DNA from: Zhenhengia yiwuensis
GTDB taxonomy: Bacteria > Bacillota > Clostridia > Lachnospirales > Cellulosilyticaceae
Direction: 5' to 3'
Assembly: GCF_014384995.1 (NCBI RefSeq)
Contig: NZ_JACRSY010000010.1
Coordinates: 1 to 64,000 of the forward strand
Length of the DNA: 64,000 bases
The notes under the pieces are model-generated. The model had not been told where the DNA came from. It did not search any database and saw only the letters and a program-made list of their open reading frames with translations. Numbering within the stretch: position 1 is the first letter of the stretch; every line of letters begins with the position of its first letter. Of this stretch, positions 52,979-62,716 are shown in pieces. Both the position numbers and the translations under genes were made by a program.

Positions 52979-53155
52979 ATGGCAGTACCAAAAAGAAAGA
53001 CGTCTAAAGCAAGAAGAAACCAACGTAAAGCAAATTGGAAACTTTCTCCACTTAATTTAGTAAAATGCTCTAAATGTGGTGAGCTTATGATGCCACACCG
53101 CGTTTGTAAAGCTTGTGGTTCTTACGCTAACCGCGTTGTAGTTAAAGTAGATTAA
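52979..53155 (+). CDS. rpmF: 50S ribosomal protein L32
   Basis: 58 residues starting MAVPKRKTSKARRNQRKANW, with zinc-binding CSKCGELMMPHRVCKACGSY (two CxxC). Strong GAGGAGGTG precedes the ATG. It follows yceD by 19 bases and precedes plsX, the universal order. Confidence 0.96.
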   Translation: MAVPKRKTSKARRNQRKANWKLSPLNLVKCSKCGELMMPHRVCKACGSYANRVVVKVD

Positions 53156-53163
53156 TTCCATGC

Positions 53164-53189
53164 AAGAGGCAGCTATATGCTGTCTTTTT
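53164..53189 (+). terminator. Weak intrinsic terminator after rpmF
   Basis: AAGAGGCAGC pairs with GCTGTCTTTT with two G-T pairs around a 4-base loop; T-run of five. May allow read-through to plsX. Confidence 0.5.
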
Positions 53190-53232
53190 GCATATTTAGT
53201 TTAATTGTAGAGAAAGATAAAGGGTGATGAAA

Positions 53233-54222
53233 ATGCCAAAGATAGCAATTGATGTCATGGGTGGCGATTATGCACCAGATGAGATTATTAAAGGATGCAT
53301 ACGCGCTTCAAAAGAAACCAAATGTGTACTTGTCCTTGTAGGAAAAGAATCTGTCATTAAAGAGAAATTAAAGGATTATACATATGATCCAGATAAGATT
53401 GAAATCGTTAATGCAGAAGATGTGATTACAATGGAAGACTCACCAGTAACTGCAATTAGAACCAAAAAAGATTCTTCTATGGTGGTAGGCCTTAAACTTG
53501 TCAAAGATAAAGCAGTTGAGGGCTTTGTTTCAGCTGGAAATTCAGGTGCCCTTTTAGCGGGAGGAACTTTAGTTGTTGGCCGTATAAAAGGTGTAGAAAG
53601 ACCTGCTTTAGCACCACTTATTCCAACAAAAAAAGGGAATACCCTTCTTATTGATTGTGGCGCTAATATGGATGCTAAGCCAGCCTATTTAGATCAATTT
53701 GCACGTATGGGTACTGTCTATATGGAAGAATGTATGGGTGTGAAAGCGCCAAAAGTAGGACTCATCAACATTGGTGCAGAAGAAGAAAAAGGTAATGCTC
53801 TTACAAAAGAGGCATTTAAACTTCTAAAAGAAGATGAAAAAATCAACTTTATCGGTAATATAGAGGCAAGGGAAATTCCATCAGGGGAAGCAGATATTTT
53901 AGTTTGTGATGCCTTTGTTGGAAATGTTATTCTGAAGTTTATGGAAGGCTTTGGTATGTGGGTGTTTTCAATGGTTAAAGCTGAGTTTATGAGAAGTTTA
54001 AAGACAAAAATTGCGGCTTTACTTATGAAAAAAGGCGTTATGTCTATTAAAGAAAAATTTGATTATGCAAGCAAAGGTGGTGCACCACTTTTAGGTGTGA
54101 ATGGACTTGTTGTGAAGACACATGGTAATTCAAAAGAGAAACAAATTTATTGCACAATCATGCAAACTGAGCAGTTTATTGAAAATAAACTCATTGAAAA
54201 GATTGCTTCTAAATTTAATTAA
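53233..54222 (+). CDS. plsX: Phosphate acyltransferase PlsX
   Basis: 329 residues: IAIDVMGGDYAPDEII, GFVSAGNSGALLAGG, LIDCGANMDAKP, NIGAEEEKGN and GGAPLLGVNGLVVKTHG. It makes acyl-phosphate from acyl-ACP for phosphatidic acid synthesis. ATG at 53233 fits AAAGGGTG; in-frame GTG/ATG at 53224 and 53227 are too close to it. Followed by acpP under a separate promoter. Confidence 0.95.
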   Translation: MPKIAIDVMGGDYAPDEIIKGCIRASKETKCVLVLVGKESVIKEKLKDYTYDPDKIEIVNAEDVITMEDSPVTAIRTKKDSSMVVGLKLVKDKAVEGFVSAGNSGALLAGGTLVVGRIKGVERPALAPLIPTKKGNTLLIDCGANMDAKPAYLDQFARMGTVYMEECMGVKAPKVGLINIGAEEEKGNALTKEAFKLLKEDEKINFIGNIEAREIPSGEADILVCDAFVGNVILKFMEGFGMWVFSMVKAEFMRSLKTKIAALLMKKGVMSIKEKFDYASKGGAPLLGVNGLVVKTHGNSKEKQIYCTIMQTEQFIENKLIEKIASKFN

Positions 54223-54230
54223 AAATAATA

Positions 54231-54259
54231 TTGACTAGAAAACATGTATATAATATTAT
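54231..54259 (+). promoter_or_regulatory. Promoter of acpP
   Basis: TTGACT (54231-54236) and TATTAT (54254-54259) with 17-base spacing. Confidence 0.55.
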
Positions 54260-54290
54260 CAAAGTATAAATTTTCATAAGAGGTGTTAGT

Positions 54291-54527
54291 ATGGTATTTG
54301 AGAAAGTCAGAGAAATTATTAGTGAACAGCTTAATATTTCAGAAGGGGATGTAACATTAGAAACATCTTTTACGGATGACCTCAATGCAGATTCTCTGGA
54401 TATTTTTCAAATTATAATGGCTTTAGAAGAAGAATTTGATATGGAAATCTCCAATGAAGATGCTGAAGGCATTTCAACAGTAGGAGATGTTGTAGAATTC
54501 ATCAAACAAGCAAATGGATTAGATTAA
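54291..54527 (+). CDS. acpP: Acyl carrier protein
   Basis: 78 residues, acidic, four-helix carrier with the phosphopantetheine Ser in LNADSLDIFQIIMALEEEF. The usual V after the DSLD is I, a minor change. AAGAGGTG precedes the ATG. Flanked by plsX and rnc as in Bacillus. Confidence 0.95.
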   Translation: MVFEKVREIISEQLNISEGDVTLETSFTDDLNADSLDIFQIIMALEEEFDMEISNEDAEGISTVGDVVEFIKQANGLD

Positions 54528-54530
54528 TTT

Positions 54531-54555
54531 AGAGCCTCGCTTTGCGGGGCTTTTC
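54531..54555 (+). terminator. Intrinsic terminator after acpP
   Basis: AGCCTCGC (54533-54540) pairs with GCGGGGCT (54544-54551, one G-T pair), then T residues. Confidence 0.7.
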
Positions 54556-54652
54556 GCATATATTAAGTAGGGTGTTTAATAGCTAAAAATTTTAATTATT
54601 AAACAGTCTATTTAAGAATGTGTTGAGTGAACTGAACTAAGGAGCGATTAGA

Positions 54653-55372
54653 ATGCACAAAAAAATAGAAAGTTTTATAAGTCCTAAAAAGCTTATGGAG
54701 CTTGAAAAAATTATAGGTTATCAATTTAATAATACGAACAACTTAAAAGAGGCGATTACACATCGTTCATTTGCAAATGAACATCGCAATCATCAGATGA
54801 AAGATAATGAACGTCTTGAATTTTTAGGAGATGCTATTTTAGACCTTATTATTAGTAAATATTTATTTGATAAATATCCTGTTATGCCAGAAGGTGATTT
54901 ATCAAAGGTAAGAGCCAGTATTGTATGTGAGGGTTCTCTTGCTAAAACAGCAAGAAATATAGATTTAGGCGCTTTTATCCTATTAGGTAAAGGTGAGGAG
55001 ATGACAGGTGGGCGTACACGTAACTCAATTTTAGCTGATGCGTTTGAAGCTGTTACAGGTGCTATTTTTGTAGATGGTGCCTTTGAAGATGTAGTAAAGT
55101 TTTTGCAGACAACACTTATTGAGAATGTGGACAGCCTTTCGGTAGAGGATCTTTACACAGATTATAAAACAATCTTACAGGAAAATATCCAGAAAGAAAG
55201 TATGCAGCCTCTGCATTATGAAGTAGTAGATGAAAAAGGCCCCGATCATGATAAAGATTTCTATGTAGCTGTTTATCATGGTGAATTATGCCTTGGTAAA
55301 GGTATCGGTAAAAGTAAAAAAGAAGCTGAACAACAAGCAGCTAAAACTGCGCTTAAAGCGCTGGAGAAATAG
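54653..55372 (+). CDS. rnc: Ribonuclease III
   Basis: 239 residues: nuclease domain with signature ERLEFLGDAILDLIISKYLF and second acidic site DAFEAVTGAIFVDGA; C-terminal double-stranded RNA-binding domain (about 170-238, GIGKSKKEAEQQAAKTALKAL). It processes rRNA and cuts structured mRNAs. AAGGAGCG precedes the ATG; smc follows after 11 bases. Confidence 0.96.
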   Translation: MHKKIESFISPKKLMELEKIIGYQFNNTNNLKEAITHRSFANEHRNHQMKDNERLEFLGDAILDLIISKYLFDKYPVMPEGDLSKVRASIVCEGSLAKTARNIDLGAFILLGKGEEMTGGRTRNSILADAFEAVTGAIFVDGAFEDVVKFLQTTLIENVDSLSVEDLYTDYKTILQENIQKESMQPLHYEVVDEKGPDHDKDFYVAVYHGELCLGKGIGKSKKEAEQQAAKTALKALEK

Positions 55373-55383
55373 AGAGGTGACAA

Positions 55384-58300
55384 ATGTATCTAGATAAGAT
55401 TGAGATACATGGATTTAAATCTTTCGGGGATGCAGTTAAACTTAACATACCGCGTGGCATTACAGCTGTTATTGGTCCTAACGGAAGTGGGAAAAGTAAT
55501 GTTGCAGATGCCATTCGCTGGGTACTGGGTGAACAAAGTGCCAAAACACTACGCGGAACCAAAATGGAAGATATTATATTTGCTGGGACAGAGAAACGTA
55601 AATCTCTAGGTTATGCAGAAGTATCCATGCATATTAAAAATGATGATCATGTACTACCTATTGAATATATGGAAGTCGTGATTAAACGTCGTGTTTATAG
55701 ATCGGGTGAAAGTGAGTATTTTATTAATGGTTCGCCTTGTAGGCTCAAAGATATTCAAGAGCTTTTTATGGATACTGGGATAGGCAAAGAAGGTTATTCT
55801 ATTATCGGACAGGGGCAGATTGATAAAATTTTAAGTTCAAAACCAGAGGATCGTAGAAGCTTGTTTGAAGAAGCAGCAGGAATTTATAAATATAAAGTAC
55901 GTAGGCAAGAAGCAGAGCGTAAGCTAGAGAAGGAACGTGATAATTTACTACGTATTCATGATATTATGTCTGAGATTGAAGCCAGACTAGAACCTTTAGA
56001 AATTGAAGCAGGTAAGACAAAGGAATATTTAAACTTAAAAGATACGTTAAAAGATATTGAGATTAACCTTTATATAGAAGAAGTCCATCGCATTAAACGT
56101 GATACAGATAAACTAAATGCAGATATTGAAAGTGTTATAGCACAGATTTCTGATGCTCAAATGAATAAAGAAAGATTAGTAAAAGTTCAAGAAGAGAATA
56201 AACAAAAAAGAGAAGCCTTCTTTTTAGCAACACAAAATCTCCTGCAACGCATTAGTGATTTAGAAAAAAGCCAGCAGCAAAAGCATGCCGCTATTCAACT
56301 TAATGAAGAGCGTATCAGTAGTATTCACCAGCTTCTTGACCAAATCGATAAAGATACAAAAAAGCAGCAAGATTATAAAGAGGCTATGCAAAATGAATAC
56401 CAAGTTTTAAAAGCAAAACATACAGCTTTAGAACTTGAAGAAGCTATGAAGGAAGAACGCCTTAATAAAAAAGAAAAGGAATTTGATGTTAAACAACAAG
56501 ATTTAGAAAGTAAGGAAAAAAGCTTAGAGGCTTCAAAATCTGAGATTTTTGATAAAGTTCACCAAATAGATCTTCTTAAGAGCGAAATTGATAAACAGAC
56601 TTCTGTAGAAGAACAACGCGATTATCGTTATAGTCAGCTAACTGAAAGCATTCAAACTTTCAATAGTGAAATCACCCATCAGGAAGTCCATTTACAAGTT
56701 CAGAAGAAAAGAGAACAAGAAGTTCAAGAGACTTTAAGGACACAAGAGGTAAACTTTGAGAAGTTAGAATCCCGAAAAGTGCAGTTCGAACAGGAGTGTT
56801 CAAATCTTGAACATGCTTATAAAACAAATCAGCAAAATAAAGAACAAACTAAGCGTCACATTGCATGGTTAGAGCAGGTAAAAAATGACTTTGAGGGGTA
56901 TTATCATAGTGTTAAGCAAGTTTTAACCCTTAAGAAAGAAAATGCAGCAATGTGGCAAGGTATTTTAGGGATTACAGCAGATATTGTAGAAGTACCTAAA
57001 GAGTATGAAGTAGCTATTGTAACAGCTTTAGGTGGCGCTATGCAAAATATTGTAACGCGTTCTGAAAAGGATGCTAAAGCTATGATTCAAGTAATGAAGC
57101 AAAGGAATATTTCCAAAGTAACTTTCCTTCCACTTGATACAATTCAGCCTTATGCAAAGCCAGCAGATTTAGAAGCCCTTCGTAAAGAGAAAGGGTTTTT
57201 AGGTCTTGGAAGTGACGTAGTAGTTTATGAAGAGATTTATGCACCAATTGTTTCGAATTTACTAGATCGTATCCTTATCGTAGATCAGATTGAAAATGCT
57301 TCTGTTATTGCACGTAAATATAAGTATCGTTATAAGATTGTAACACTAGATGGAGAGGTATTTCATGCAGGGGGATCTTTAAGTGGTGGTGCAAGTAAAA
57401 ATAATAAAAATAATATTTTTGCAAGGACACGTGAGCTTAAAGAGTTAAAAGAATGTTATGAAACTTATAAAATACAGACAGTCGAGTTTGAAAAGCGTAT
57501 ACAGACTATTAAACAATCTATGAAGGATTTACTTGTAGAATGGGATAAGGCAAGTGATACGCTTATGAAGTTACATGATGAAGAAAAAGTCCTTATTCTA
57601 GAAATTAATAAATGTGAAAATAGCTTAAAACTTACAAAACAATCTCAACTTCAACTTGTAGAAGAAAAACTTGCTATAGAAGATGCAAAGACATTGGCAG
57701 AGCAAGGAAAAGAAGAAGTCTATGAACAAATTAAAGCCTTACAAGAAACAATAGAACTTGATAAAGAAAGCTTAAAAGACCTTGAGGTCGAACTAGAAAG
57801 TTTAAAAACAGCTAGGGAAGCTCTTAGAAATGAATTAACAGAAGAAAAAATTGCTTTATCTACAACTAGTCAGAATAAAGTCCATGTAGAAGAGCAAATC
57901 AAAACATTAGAAGTGAATATTAGCAATACTAAAGAACAACATATGAGTATTCTTGAACGTAAAGAATCTCTCTATGAAGATGAAAAGAAATTACAGCAAA
58001 CTATTGTGCAGACAAAAGAAGAAATAGAGAAGTTAGAACAAGAAATTATCAATGCAGCGACAGAAAAAGCTCAAGTGGAAACAGATCGTGCGTTATTAGA
58101 AGAGAAAGCAAAAGAAGTCGATGAGAATGTTATAAAAATAGATGAAGTTCTAGCAAATCTTAAAGAAGAAAGCTATAGGTTGCATAATAAAAAAGAATTA
58201 CTAGAGATGGAAGAGCATAAGCAAACTGATAATATGTGGGAACAATACGAAATGACTTATTCGGCGTGTCTAGCCTTTAAGAAGGACCTTGGTAGTATTG

Positions 58301-58974
58301 TAGATATGAAGAAACAAGCTGATCAGCTACGTGCTAAAATTAAGGTAATAGGACATGTTAATGTGAATGCAGTTAGCGAGTTTGAAGAGACAAAGTCACG
58401 TTTTGAATTTTTATCTGCTCAAAGACAAGATATAGAAAAGGCAGAGGAAGCACTTGTCGAACTTATTAATCAGTTAACCATGCAGATGCATGAAATCTTT
58501 AGGGAGCAATTCAAGAATATAGCAGAGAACTTTAGTGTGGTCTTTCAGGAACTTTTTGGAGGAGGTATGGCCTTCTTACAACTTGTAGATGAAGACAATA
58601 TATTAGAGTCTGGAATAGAGATTATTGCTAAACCGCCAGGTAAGAAGTTACAGAATATGACTCTTTTATCAGGGGGAGAGCGTACGCTTACAGCCATTGC
58701 CCTTCTCTTTGGTATTCTTAAATTAAAACCGTCACCATTCTGTGTACTAGATGAAATAGAGGCTGCTTTAGATGATGCCAATGTACTGCGTTTTGCACAG
58801 TATCTAGGAAGTTTTTCAAAAGATACCCAATTTATTGTGATTACACATAGAAAAGGTACAATGGAACGTGCAGATACTTTATATGGTGTGACCATGCAAG
58901 AAAGAGGCGTTTCTACAGTGCTTTCTATAAAATTAGAAGAAGCAACAAAATATTTAGATAAGAAGACGAGCTAA
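55384..58974 (+). CDS. smc: Chromosome segregation protein SMC
   Basis: 1196 residues: N-terminal head with Walker A GPNGSGKSN (about 32-40), coiled coil, hinge (about 515-640, GITADIVEVPKEYEVAIVTALGG; GGSLSGGASKNN), returning coiled coil and C-terminal head with LSGGERTLTAIALLFGIL (from about 1095) and Walker B FCVLDEIEAALDD. It compacts and aligns the origin regions with ScpA/ScpB. GAGAGGTG precedes the ATG; rnc-smc-ftsY order conserved. Confidence 0.97.
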   Translation: MYLDKIEIHGFKSFGDAVKLNIPRGITAVIGPNGSGKSNVADAIRWVLGEQSAKTLRGTKMEDIIFAGTEKRKSLGYAEVSMHIKNDDHVLPIEYMEVVIKRRVYRSGESEYFINGSPCRLKDIQELFMDTGIGKEGYSIIGQGQIDKILSSKPEDRRSLFEEAAGIYKYKVRRQEAERKLEKERDNLLRIHDIMSEIEARLEPLEIEAGKTKEYLNLKDTLKDIEINLYIEEVHRIKRDTDKLNADIESVIAQISDAQMNKERLVKVQEENKQKREAFFLATQNLLQRISDLEKSQQQKHAAIQLNEERISSIHQLLDQIDKDTKKQQDYKEAMQNEYQVLKAKHTALELEEAMKEERLNKKEKEFDVKQQDLESKEKSLEASKSEIFDKVHQIDLLKSEIDKQTSVEEQRDYRYSQLTESIQTFNSEITHQEVHLQVQKKREQEVQETLRTQEVNFEKLESRKVQFEQECSNLEHAYKTNQQNKEQTKRHIAWLEQVKNDFEGYYHSVKQVLTLKKENAAMWQGILGITADIVEVPKEYEVAIVTALGGAMQNIVTRSEKDAKAMIQVMKQRNISKVTFLPLDTIQPYAKPADLEALRKEKGFLGLGSDVVVYEEIYAPIVSNLLDRILIVDQIENASVIARKYKYRYKIVTLDGEVFHAGGSLSGGASKNNKNNIFARTRELKELKECYETYKIQTVEFEKRIQTIKQSMKDLLVEWDKASDTLMKLHDEEKVLILEINKCENSLKLTKQSQLQLVEEKLAIEDAKTLAEQGKEEVYEQIKALQETIELDKESLKDLEVELESLKTAREALRNELTEEKIALSTTSQNKVHVEEQIKTLEVNISNTKEQHMSILERKESLYEDEKKLQQTIVQTKEEIEKLEQEIINAATEKAQVETDRALLEEKAKEVDENVIKIDEVLANLKEESYRLHNKKELLEMEEHKQTDNMWEQYEMTYSACLAFKKDLGSIVDMKKQADQLRAKIKVIGHVNVNAVSEFEETKSRFEFLSAQRQDIEKAEEALVELINQLTMQMHEIFREQFKNIAENFSVVFQELFGGGMAFLQLVDEDNILESGIEIIAKPPGKKLQNMTLLSGGERTLTAIALLFGILKLKPSPFCVLDEIEAALDDANVLRFAQYLGSFSKDTQFIVITHRKGTMERADTLYGVTMQERGVSTVLSIKLEEATKYLDKKTS

Positions 58975-58984
58975 GGAGGAGCCT

Positions 58985-60286
58985 ATGGCATTCTTTAAGA
59001 AATTTTTTAAGAAAAAAGAAGAGGTTCATAAGACTAAGGAACATGACACAAAACAAGTAGAAGCTAAAGAGGAGTCTTTACAAGAGGAAACTTCTATAGC
59101 AGAGGAAGAAAAACAGAATATTATCCTATCAGAGCCTATTATGGAATTACAAGAAGCAGAACAAGAAAAGGAATATCAAGTAGAGCATCAAGAAGTAGAG
59201 CATGTAGAAGAAAGTGCAGAGTTCAATGATTTAGTTGAAGAAACTGCACATGAGTTAGAGGAACAATCCGAAACAGTTACAGAGTTACAGCCAGCAGTAG
59301 AAGAGACTGCAATAAATGAAGAGACTCAAGCAGAAGAGGTAATGAAAGAAGAACCTAAGAAGAAAGGTTTATTCTCTAAACTTTTTAGTGGGCTTACTAA
59401 AACACGTGATAATTTCTTAGGAGCAGTAGATGACGTACTACGAGGTTTTAAGAAAATTGACGAAGAGCTTTATGAAGAGCTTGAAGAGGCTCTTATTATG
59501 GCTGACTTTGGTGTCGATACAACACTCAATATGATGGAAAGATTACGTGCTTTAGTTAAAGAACGTAAAATTACAGAACCAAGTGAGCTCAAAAATACAC
59601 TTCAAGAAATCATTACAGATATTTTAACAGCACAAGAAAATACACCACTTATTGTAGAAGGAAAGCCTAATGTTATTTTAGTGATTGGTGTAAATGGTGT
59701 AGGTAAGACGACAACTATTGGAAAGCTTGCACATCAATTTAAAGAACAAAATAAAAATGTAGTCCTTGCAGCAGCAGATACTTTTAGAGCGGCAGCTATA
59801 GAACAGCTTCAAATTTGGGCAGATCGCTCACAAACACCACTTATTAAACATGAAGAAGGATCAGATCCTGCAGCCGTTGTTTTTGATGGTATTAAAGCGG
59901 CTAAAGCAAGAAAAAGTGATGTTCTTATTTGTGATACAGCAGGGCGCCTTCAAAATAAAACAAATCTCATGAAAGAATTAGAGAAAATGGGCCGTATTAT
60001 AGAAAGAGAATACCCAGAAGCTCATAAAGAAGTCCTTATTGTATTAGATGCAACAACAGGCCAAAATGCTCTTTCACAGGTTAAAGTTTTTAAAGAAGTT
60101 GCCAAAGTAGATGGAATCGTTCTTACTAAGTTGGATGGAACAGCTAAAGGTGGAGCTGTAGTAGGAATCTGCGAAAGTTTAAAGGTTCCAGTTAAATATA
60201 TTGGTGTAGGTGAGAAGATAGATGATCTTCAACCATTTGATCCAGAAGCATTTGCTGCAGCACTTTTTAATACAGAGAAAAAATAA
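58985..60286 (+). CDS. ftsY: Signal recognition particle receptor FtsY
   Basis: 433 residues: a short basic amphipathic start (MAFFKKFFKKKEE), a Glu-rich acidic stretch to about 125, then the NG domain with GVNGVGKTTTIGKLA, ADTFRAAAIEQL, DTAGRLQNK and LTKLDGTAKGG. It docks the SRP-ribosome complex at the membrane. The basic start and A domain are longer than in B. subtilis FtsY (about 330 aa) and closer to E. coli in layout. TAAGGAGGAG precedes the ATG. Confidence 0.96.
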   Translation: MAFFKKFFKKKEEVHKTKEHDTKQVEAKEESLQEETSIAEEEKQNIILSEPIMELQEAEQEKEYQVEHQEVEHVEESAEFNDLVEETAHELEEQSETVTELQPAVEETAINEETQAEEVMKEEPKKKGLFSKLFSGLTKTRDNFLGAVDDVLRGFKKIDEELYEELEEALIMADFGVDTTLNMMERLRALVKERKITEPSELKNTLQEIITDILTAQENTPLIVEGKPNVILVIGVNGVGKTTTIGKLAHQFKEQNKNVVLAAADTFRAAAIEQLQIWADRSQTPLIKHEEGSDPAAVVFDGIKAAKARKSDVLICDTAGRLQNKTNLMKELEKMGRIIEREYPEAHKEVLIVLDATTGQNALSQVKVFKEVAKVDGIVLTKLDGTAKGGAVVGICESLKVPVKYIGVGEKIDDLQPFDPEAFAAALFNTEKK

Positions 60287-60289
60287 ACG

Positions 60290-60318
60290 TTGACAAATGA
60301 TGAGATTTTCTTTATAAT
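60290..60318 (+). promoter_or_regulatory. Consensus promoter of the ylxM-ffh operon
   Basis: TTGACA (60290-60295) and TATAAT (60313-60318), exact consensus, 17-base spacing, starting 4 bases after the ftsY stop. Confidence 0.85.
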
Positions 60319-60363
60319 TCATCTGTAAAGCAAAAAGGGCTGACAGTGGCCGGGGGGTGTTGT

Positions 60364-60717
60364 ATGGAAAAGTTTGTTGAAATTACGTACTTATATGATT
60401 TTTATGAGTCCTTATTAACAGACAAGCAAAGAGAATTATTAATGCGTTATTATTTTGATGACTATTCATTAGGAGAACTCGCAAGCACATATAACATTAG
60501 CCGTCAAAGTGTTTTTGATACCATAAAGAAAGCTGAGCAGAAAATGCTTGATTATGAAGCAAAACTCGGCTTATGGAGCAAATACGTTAAACAAGAAAAG
60601 ATTCTTACAGAAGCAAAAGCAAAACTTAATGCATTTTGTAAAGAATGCACAAATAAAAATAATAGACAGCTTGAGGAAGTTTTAGCACTTATTGAAAAGC
60701 TGTCAAGTGAAATGTAG
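60364..60717 (+). CDS. ylxM: YlxM/p13-like SRP-associated protein
   Basis: 117 residues: MEKFVEITYLYDFYESLLTD then LLMRYYFDDYSLGELASTYNISRQSVFDTIKKAEQ, a sigma-70 region 4-like helix-turn-helix. YlxM is encoded upstream of ffh in many Firmicutes and stimulates the SRP GTPase cycle in Streptococcus. ATG at 60364 has GGGGGTG before it; earlier codons are unsupported. Gap to ffh is 13 bases. Confidence 0.92.
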   Translation: MEKFVEITYLYDFYESLLTDKQRELLMRYYFDDYSLGELASTYNISRQSVFDTIKKAEQKMLDYEAKLGLWSKYVKQEKILTEAKAKLNAFCKECTNKNNRQLEEVLALIEKLSSEM

Positions 60718-60730
60718 GAGGACTTTTAGG

Positions 60731-62065
60731 ATGCCCTTTGATCAATTATCTACTAAACTACAGGAAGTTTTCAAACAGCTTAAAAGTAAAGGTAAACTAA
60801 CTGAGAAAGATGTTAAAGTTGCCTTAAGAGAAGTTAAGCTTGCTCTTTTAGAGGCAGATGTTAACTTTAAAGTAGTTAAACAATTTATTAAAACAATAGA
60901 AGAACGTGCAGTAGGTACTGATGTTCTAGAAAGCTTAACACCAGGTCAGCAAGTTATTAAAATCGTAAATGACGAGTTAGTAAGCCTGATGGGCGGTGCA
61001 CAAAGTAAAATTACTTTTGCATCTAAGGGGATTACACCTATTATGATGGTAGGTCTTCAAGGAGCTGGTAAGACAACAACAAGTGGTAAGCTTGCAGCAC
61101 TTATCAAATCTCAAGGGAAAAGACCATTACTTGTAGGATGTGACGTTTATAGACCAGCAGCTATTGAACAGCTAACAAAGGTCGGTAAACAAGTTAATGT
61201 TCCAGTATTCTCATTAGGAACAGATCATAACCCAGTAGATATTGCAAAAGCAGGGATGGAATATGCTAGGGAAAACAACTATGATGTTGTTTTAATCGAT
61301 ACGGCAGGGCGACTTCATATTGATGAAGTACTTATGGATGAGCTTAAATTTATTAAGTCTGATGTAAAGCCTAGAGAGATTTTACTTGTTGTAGATGCTA
61401 TGACAGGACAAGATGCTGTCAATGTGGCAGAAGCCTTTAATGAAGCATTAGGCATTGATGGGATTATTATGACTAAACTCGATAGTGATAACAGAGGTGG
61501 TGCAGCCTTATCTGTTAAAGCAGTTACGAATAAGCCAATCAAGTATGCTGGTATGGGTGAGAAATTAAGTGACCTTGAGCCGTTTCATCCAGAACGTATG
61601 GCTTCTCGTATTTTAGGAATGGGAGATGTCCTTACACTTATTGAAAAAGCTCAACAAAACTATGATGAAGAAAAAGCTAAGGAATTAGAAGCTAAATTTA
61701 GAAAAGCTGAATTTAACTTTGATGATTTCTTAGATCAAATGAGACAGCTAAAAAAAATGGGACCTCTTAATCAAATTATGGGGATGCTCCCAGGTATGAA
61801 TACCGCAAAACTAGGCGATATTAATGTTGATGAAAAACAGCTTGCCTATATTGAAGCCATTATTTTGTCTATGACTAAAGAGGAAAGACAAAACCCAAGC
61901 ATTTTAAATATGTCTCGTAAGAAACGTATTGCAAAAGGTAGTGGGCGCGATATTCAAGAAGTTAATCGTCTGATTAAACAGTTTGAGCAGATGCAGACGA
62001 TGATGAAGCAGTTCTCTGGTATGATGAAAGGCAAAAAAGGTAAATTTAAATTACCTTTTATGTAA
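60731..62065 (+). CDS. ffh: Signal recognition particle GTPase Ffh
   Basis: 444 residues: N domain, G domain with GLQGAGKTTTSGKLA, DVYRPAAIEQL, DTAGRLHID, TKLDSDNRGGAALS, and a Met-rich M domain (about 300-444, FDDFLDQMRQLKKMGPL, GMLPGMN) that binds SRP RNA and signal sequences. ATG at 60731 after TAGGAGG; the longer frame overlaps ylxM. Confidence 0.97.
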   Translation: MPFDQLSTKLQEVFKQLKSKGKLTEKDVKVALREVKLALLEADVNFKVVKQFIKTIEERAVGTDVLESLTPGQQVIKIVNDELVSLMGGAQSKITFASKGITPIMMVGLQGAGKTTTSGKLAALIKSQGKRPLLVGCDVYRPAAIEQLTKVGKQVNVPVFSLGTDHNPVDIAKAGMEYARENNYDVVLIDTAGRLHIDEVLMDELKFIKSDVKPREILLVVDAMTGQDAVNVAEAFNEALGIDGIIMTKLDSDNRGGAALSVKAVTNKPIKYAGMGEKLSDLEPFHPERMASRILGMGDVLTLIEKAQQNYDEEKAKELEAKFRKAEFNFDDFLDQMRQLKKMGPLNQIMGMLPGMNTAKLGDINVDEKQLAYIEAIILSMTKEERQNPSILNMSRKKRIAKGSGRDIQEVNRLIKQFEQMQTMMKQFSGMMKGKKGKFKLPFM

Positions 62066-62098
62066 ATAAATAATAATTTTATAATGAGGTGGAATACA

Positions 62099-62344
62099 AT
62101 GGCAGTAAAAATCCGTTTAAAAAGATTAGGTGCTAAAAAAGCTCCTTTCTACAGAATCGTAGTAGCAGACTCTCGTTCTCCAAGAGATGGACGTTTCATT
62201 GAAGAAGTAGGTTTCTTCAACCCATGTCAAGAACCAAACGAATTAAGCGTAAATAAAGAAGCAGTAGAAAAATGGTTATCAAATGGTGCTCAACCAACTG
62301 ATACAGTAAAAACTTTACTTAAAAAATCTGGTATTGAAATGTAA
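62099..62344 (+). CDS. rpsP: 30S ribosomal protein S16
   Basis: 81 residues: MAVKIRLKRLGAKKAPFYRI, VADSRSPRDGRFIEEVGFFNP. GAGGTGG precedes the ATG at 62099. Codon use is C-rich at third positions, as in ackA, fitting high expression. Between ffh and khpA as usual. Confidence 0.97.
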   Translation: MAVKIRLKRLGAKKAPFYRIVVADSRSPRDGRFIEEVGFFNPCQEPNELSVNKEAVEKWLSNGAQPTDTVKTLLKKSGIEM

Positions 62345-62363
62345 TACCTAATGGAGGTATCCG

Positions 62364-62594
62364 ATGAAAAATTTAGTTGAAGTGATCGCCAAGCAATTGG
62401 TTGACTTTCCAGAAGAAGTTTCTGTGTCACAACGCGAAGATGAGCATGCAGTAATTCTAGAACTAAAAGTAGCCCCAAGTGATATGGGTAAAATCATCGG
62501 AAAGCAAGGTAAGATTGCAAAAGCAATACGTACCATTGTAAAGTCTTCGGCAGCTTCTTTAAGTAAGAAAGTTGTTGTGGAGATTAATGAGTAG
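62364..62594 (+). CDS. khpA: KH-domain RNA-binding protein KhpA (YlqC)
   Basis: 76 residues, a single KH domain with GKIIGKQGKIAKAIRTIVKS (GxxG loop). KhpA pairs with KhpB/EloR to bind RNA and influence cell elongation in streptococci. GGAGG precedes the ATG, 19 bases after rpsP. Confidence 0.94.
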   Translation: MKNLVEVIAKQLVDFPEEVSVSQREDEHAVILELKVAPSDMGKIIGKQGKIAKAIRTIVKSSAASLSKKVVVEINE

Positions 62595-62616
62595 GTTAGG
62601 GTATACCCTAGCCTAC
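62591..62616 (+). terminator. Hairpin at the end of khpA (terminator or attenuator)
   Basis: GTAGGTTAGGG pairs with CCCTAGCCTAC (one G-T pair) around TATA. The T-run is broken (TTTGTTAT), so partial read-through to rimM is likely. It overlaps the khpA stop. Confidence 0.5.
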
Positions 62617-62716
62617 TTTGTTATATTAACCATTAGATAGAAGATCTTCTTTCCTATAAAAGAGGGCTTTGTATCTAGTTGTTAAAATGATTTAACATAG
62701 AAAGGATGCTTATAAG

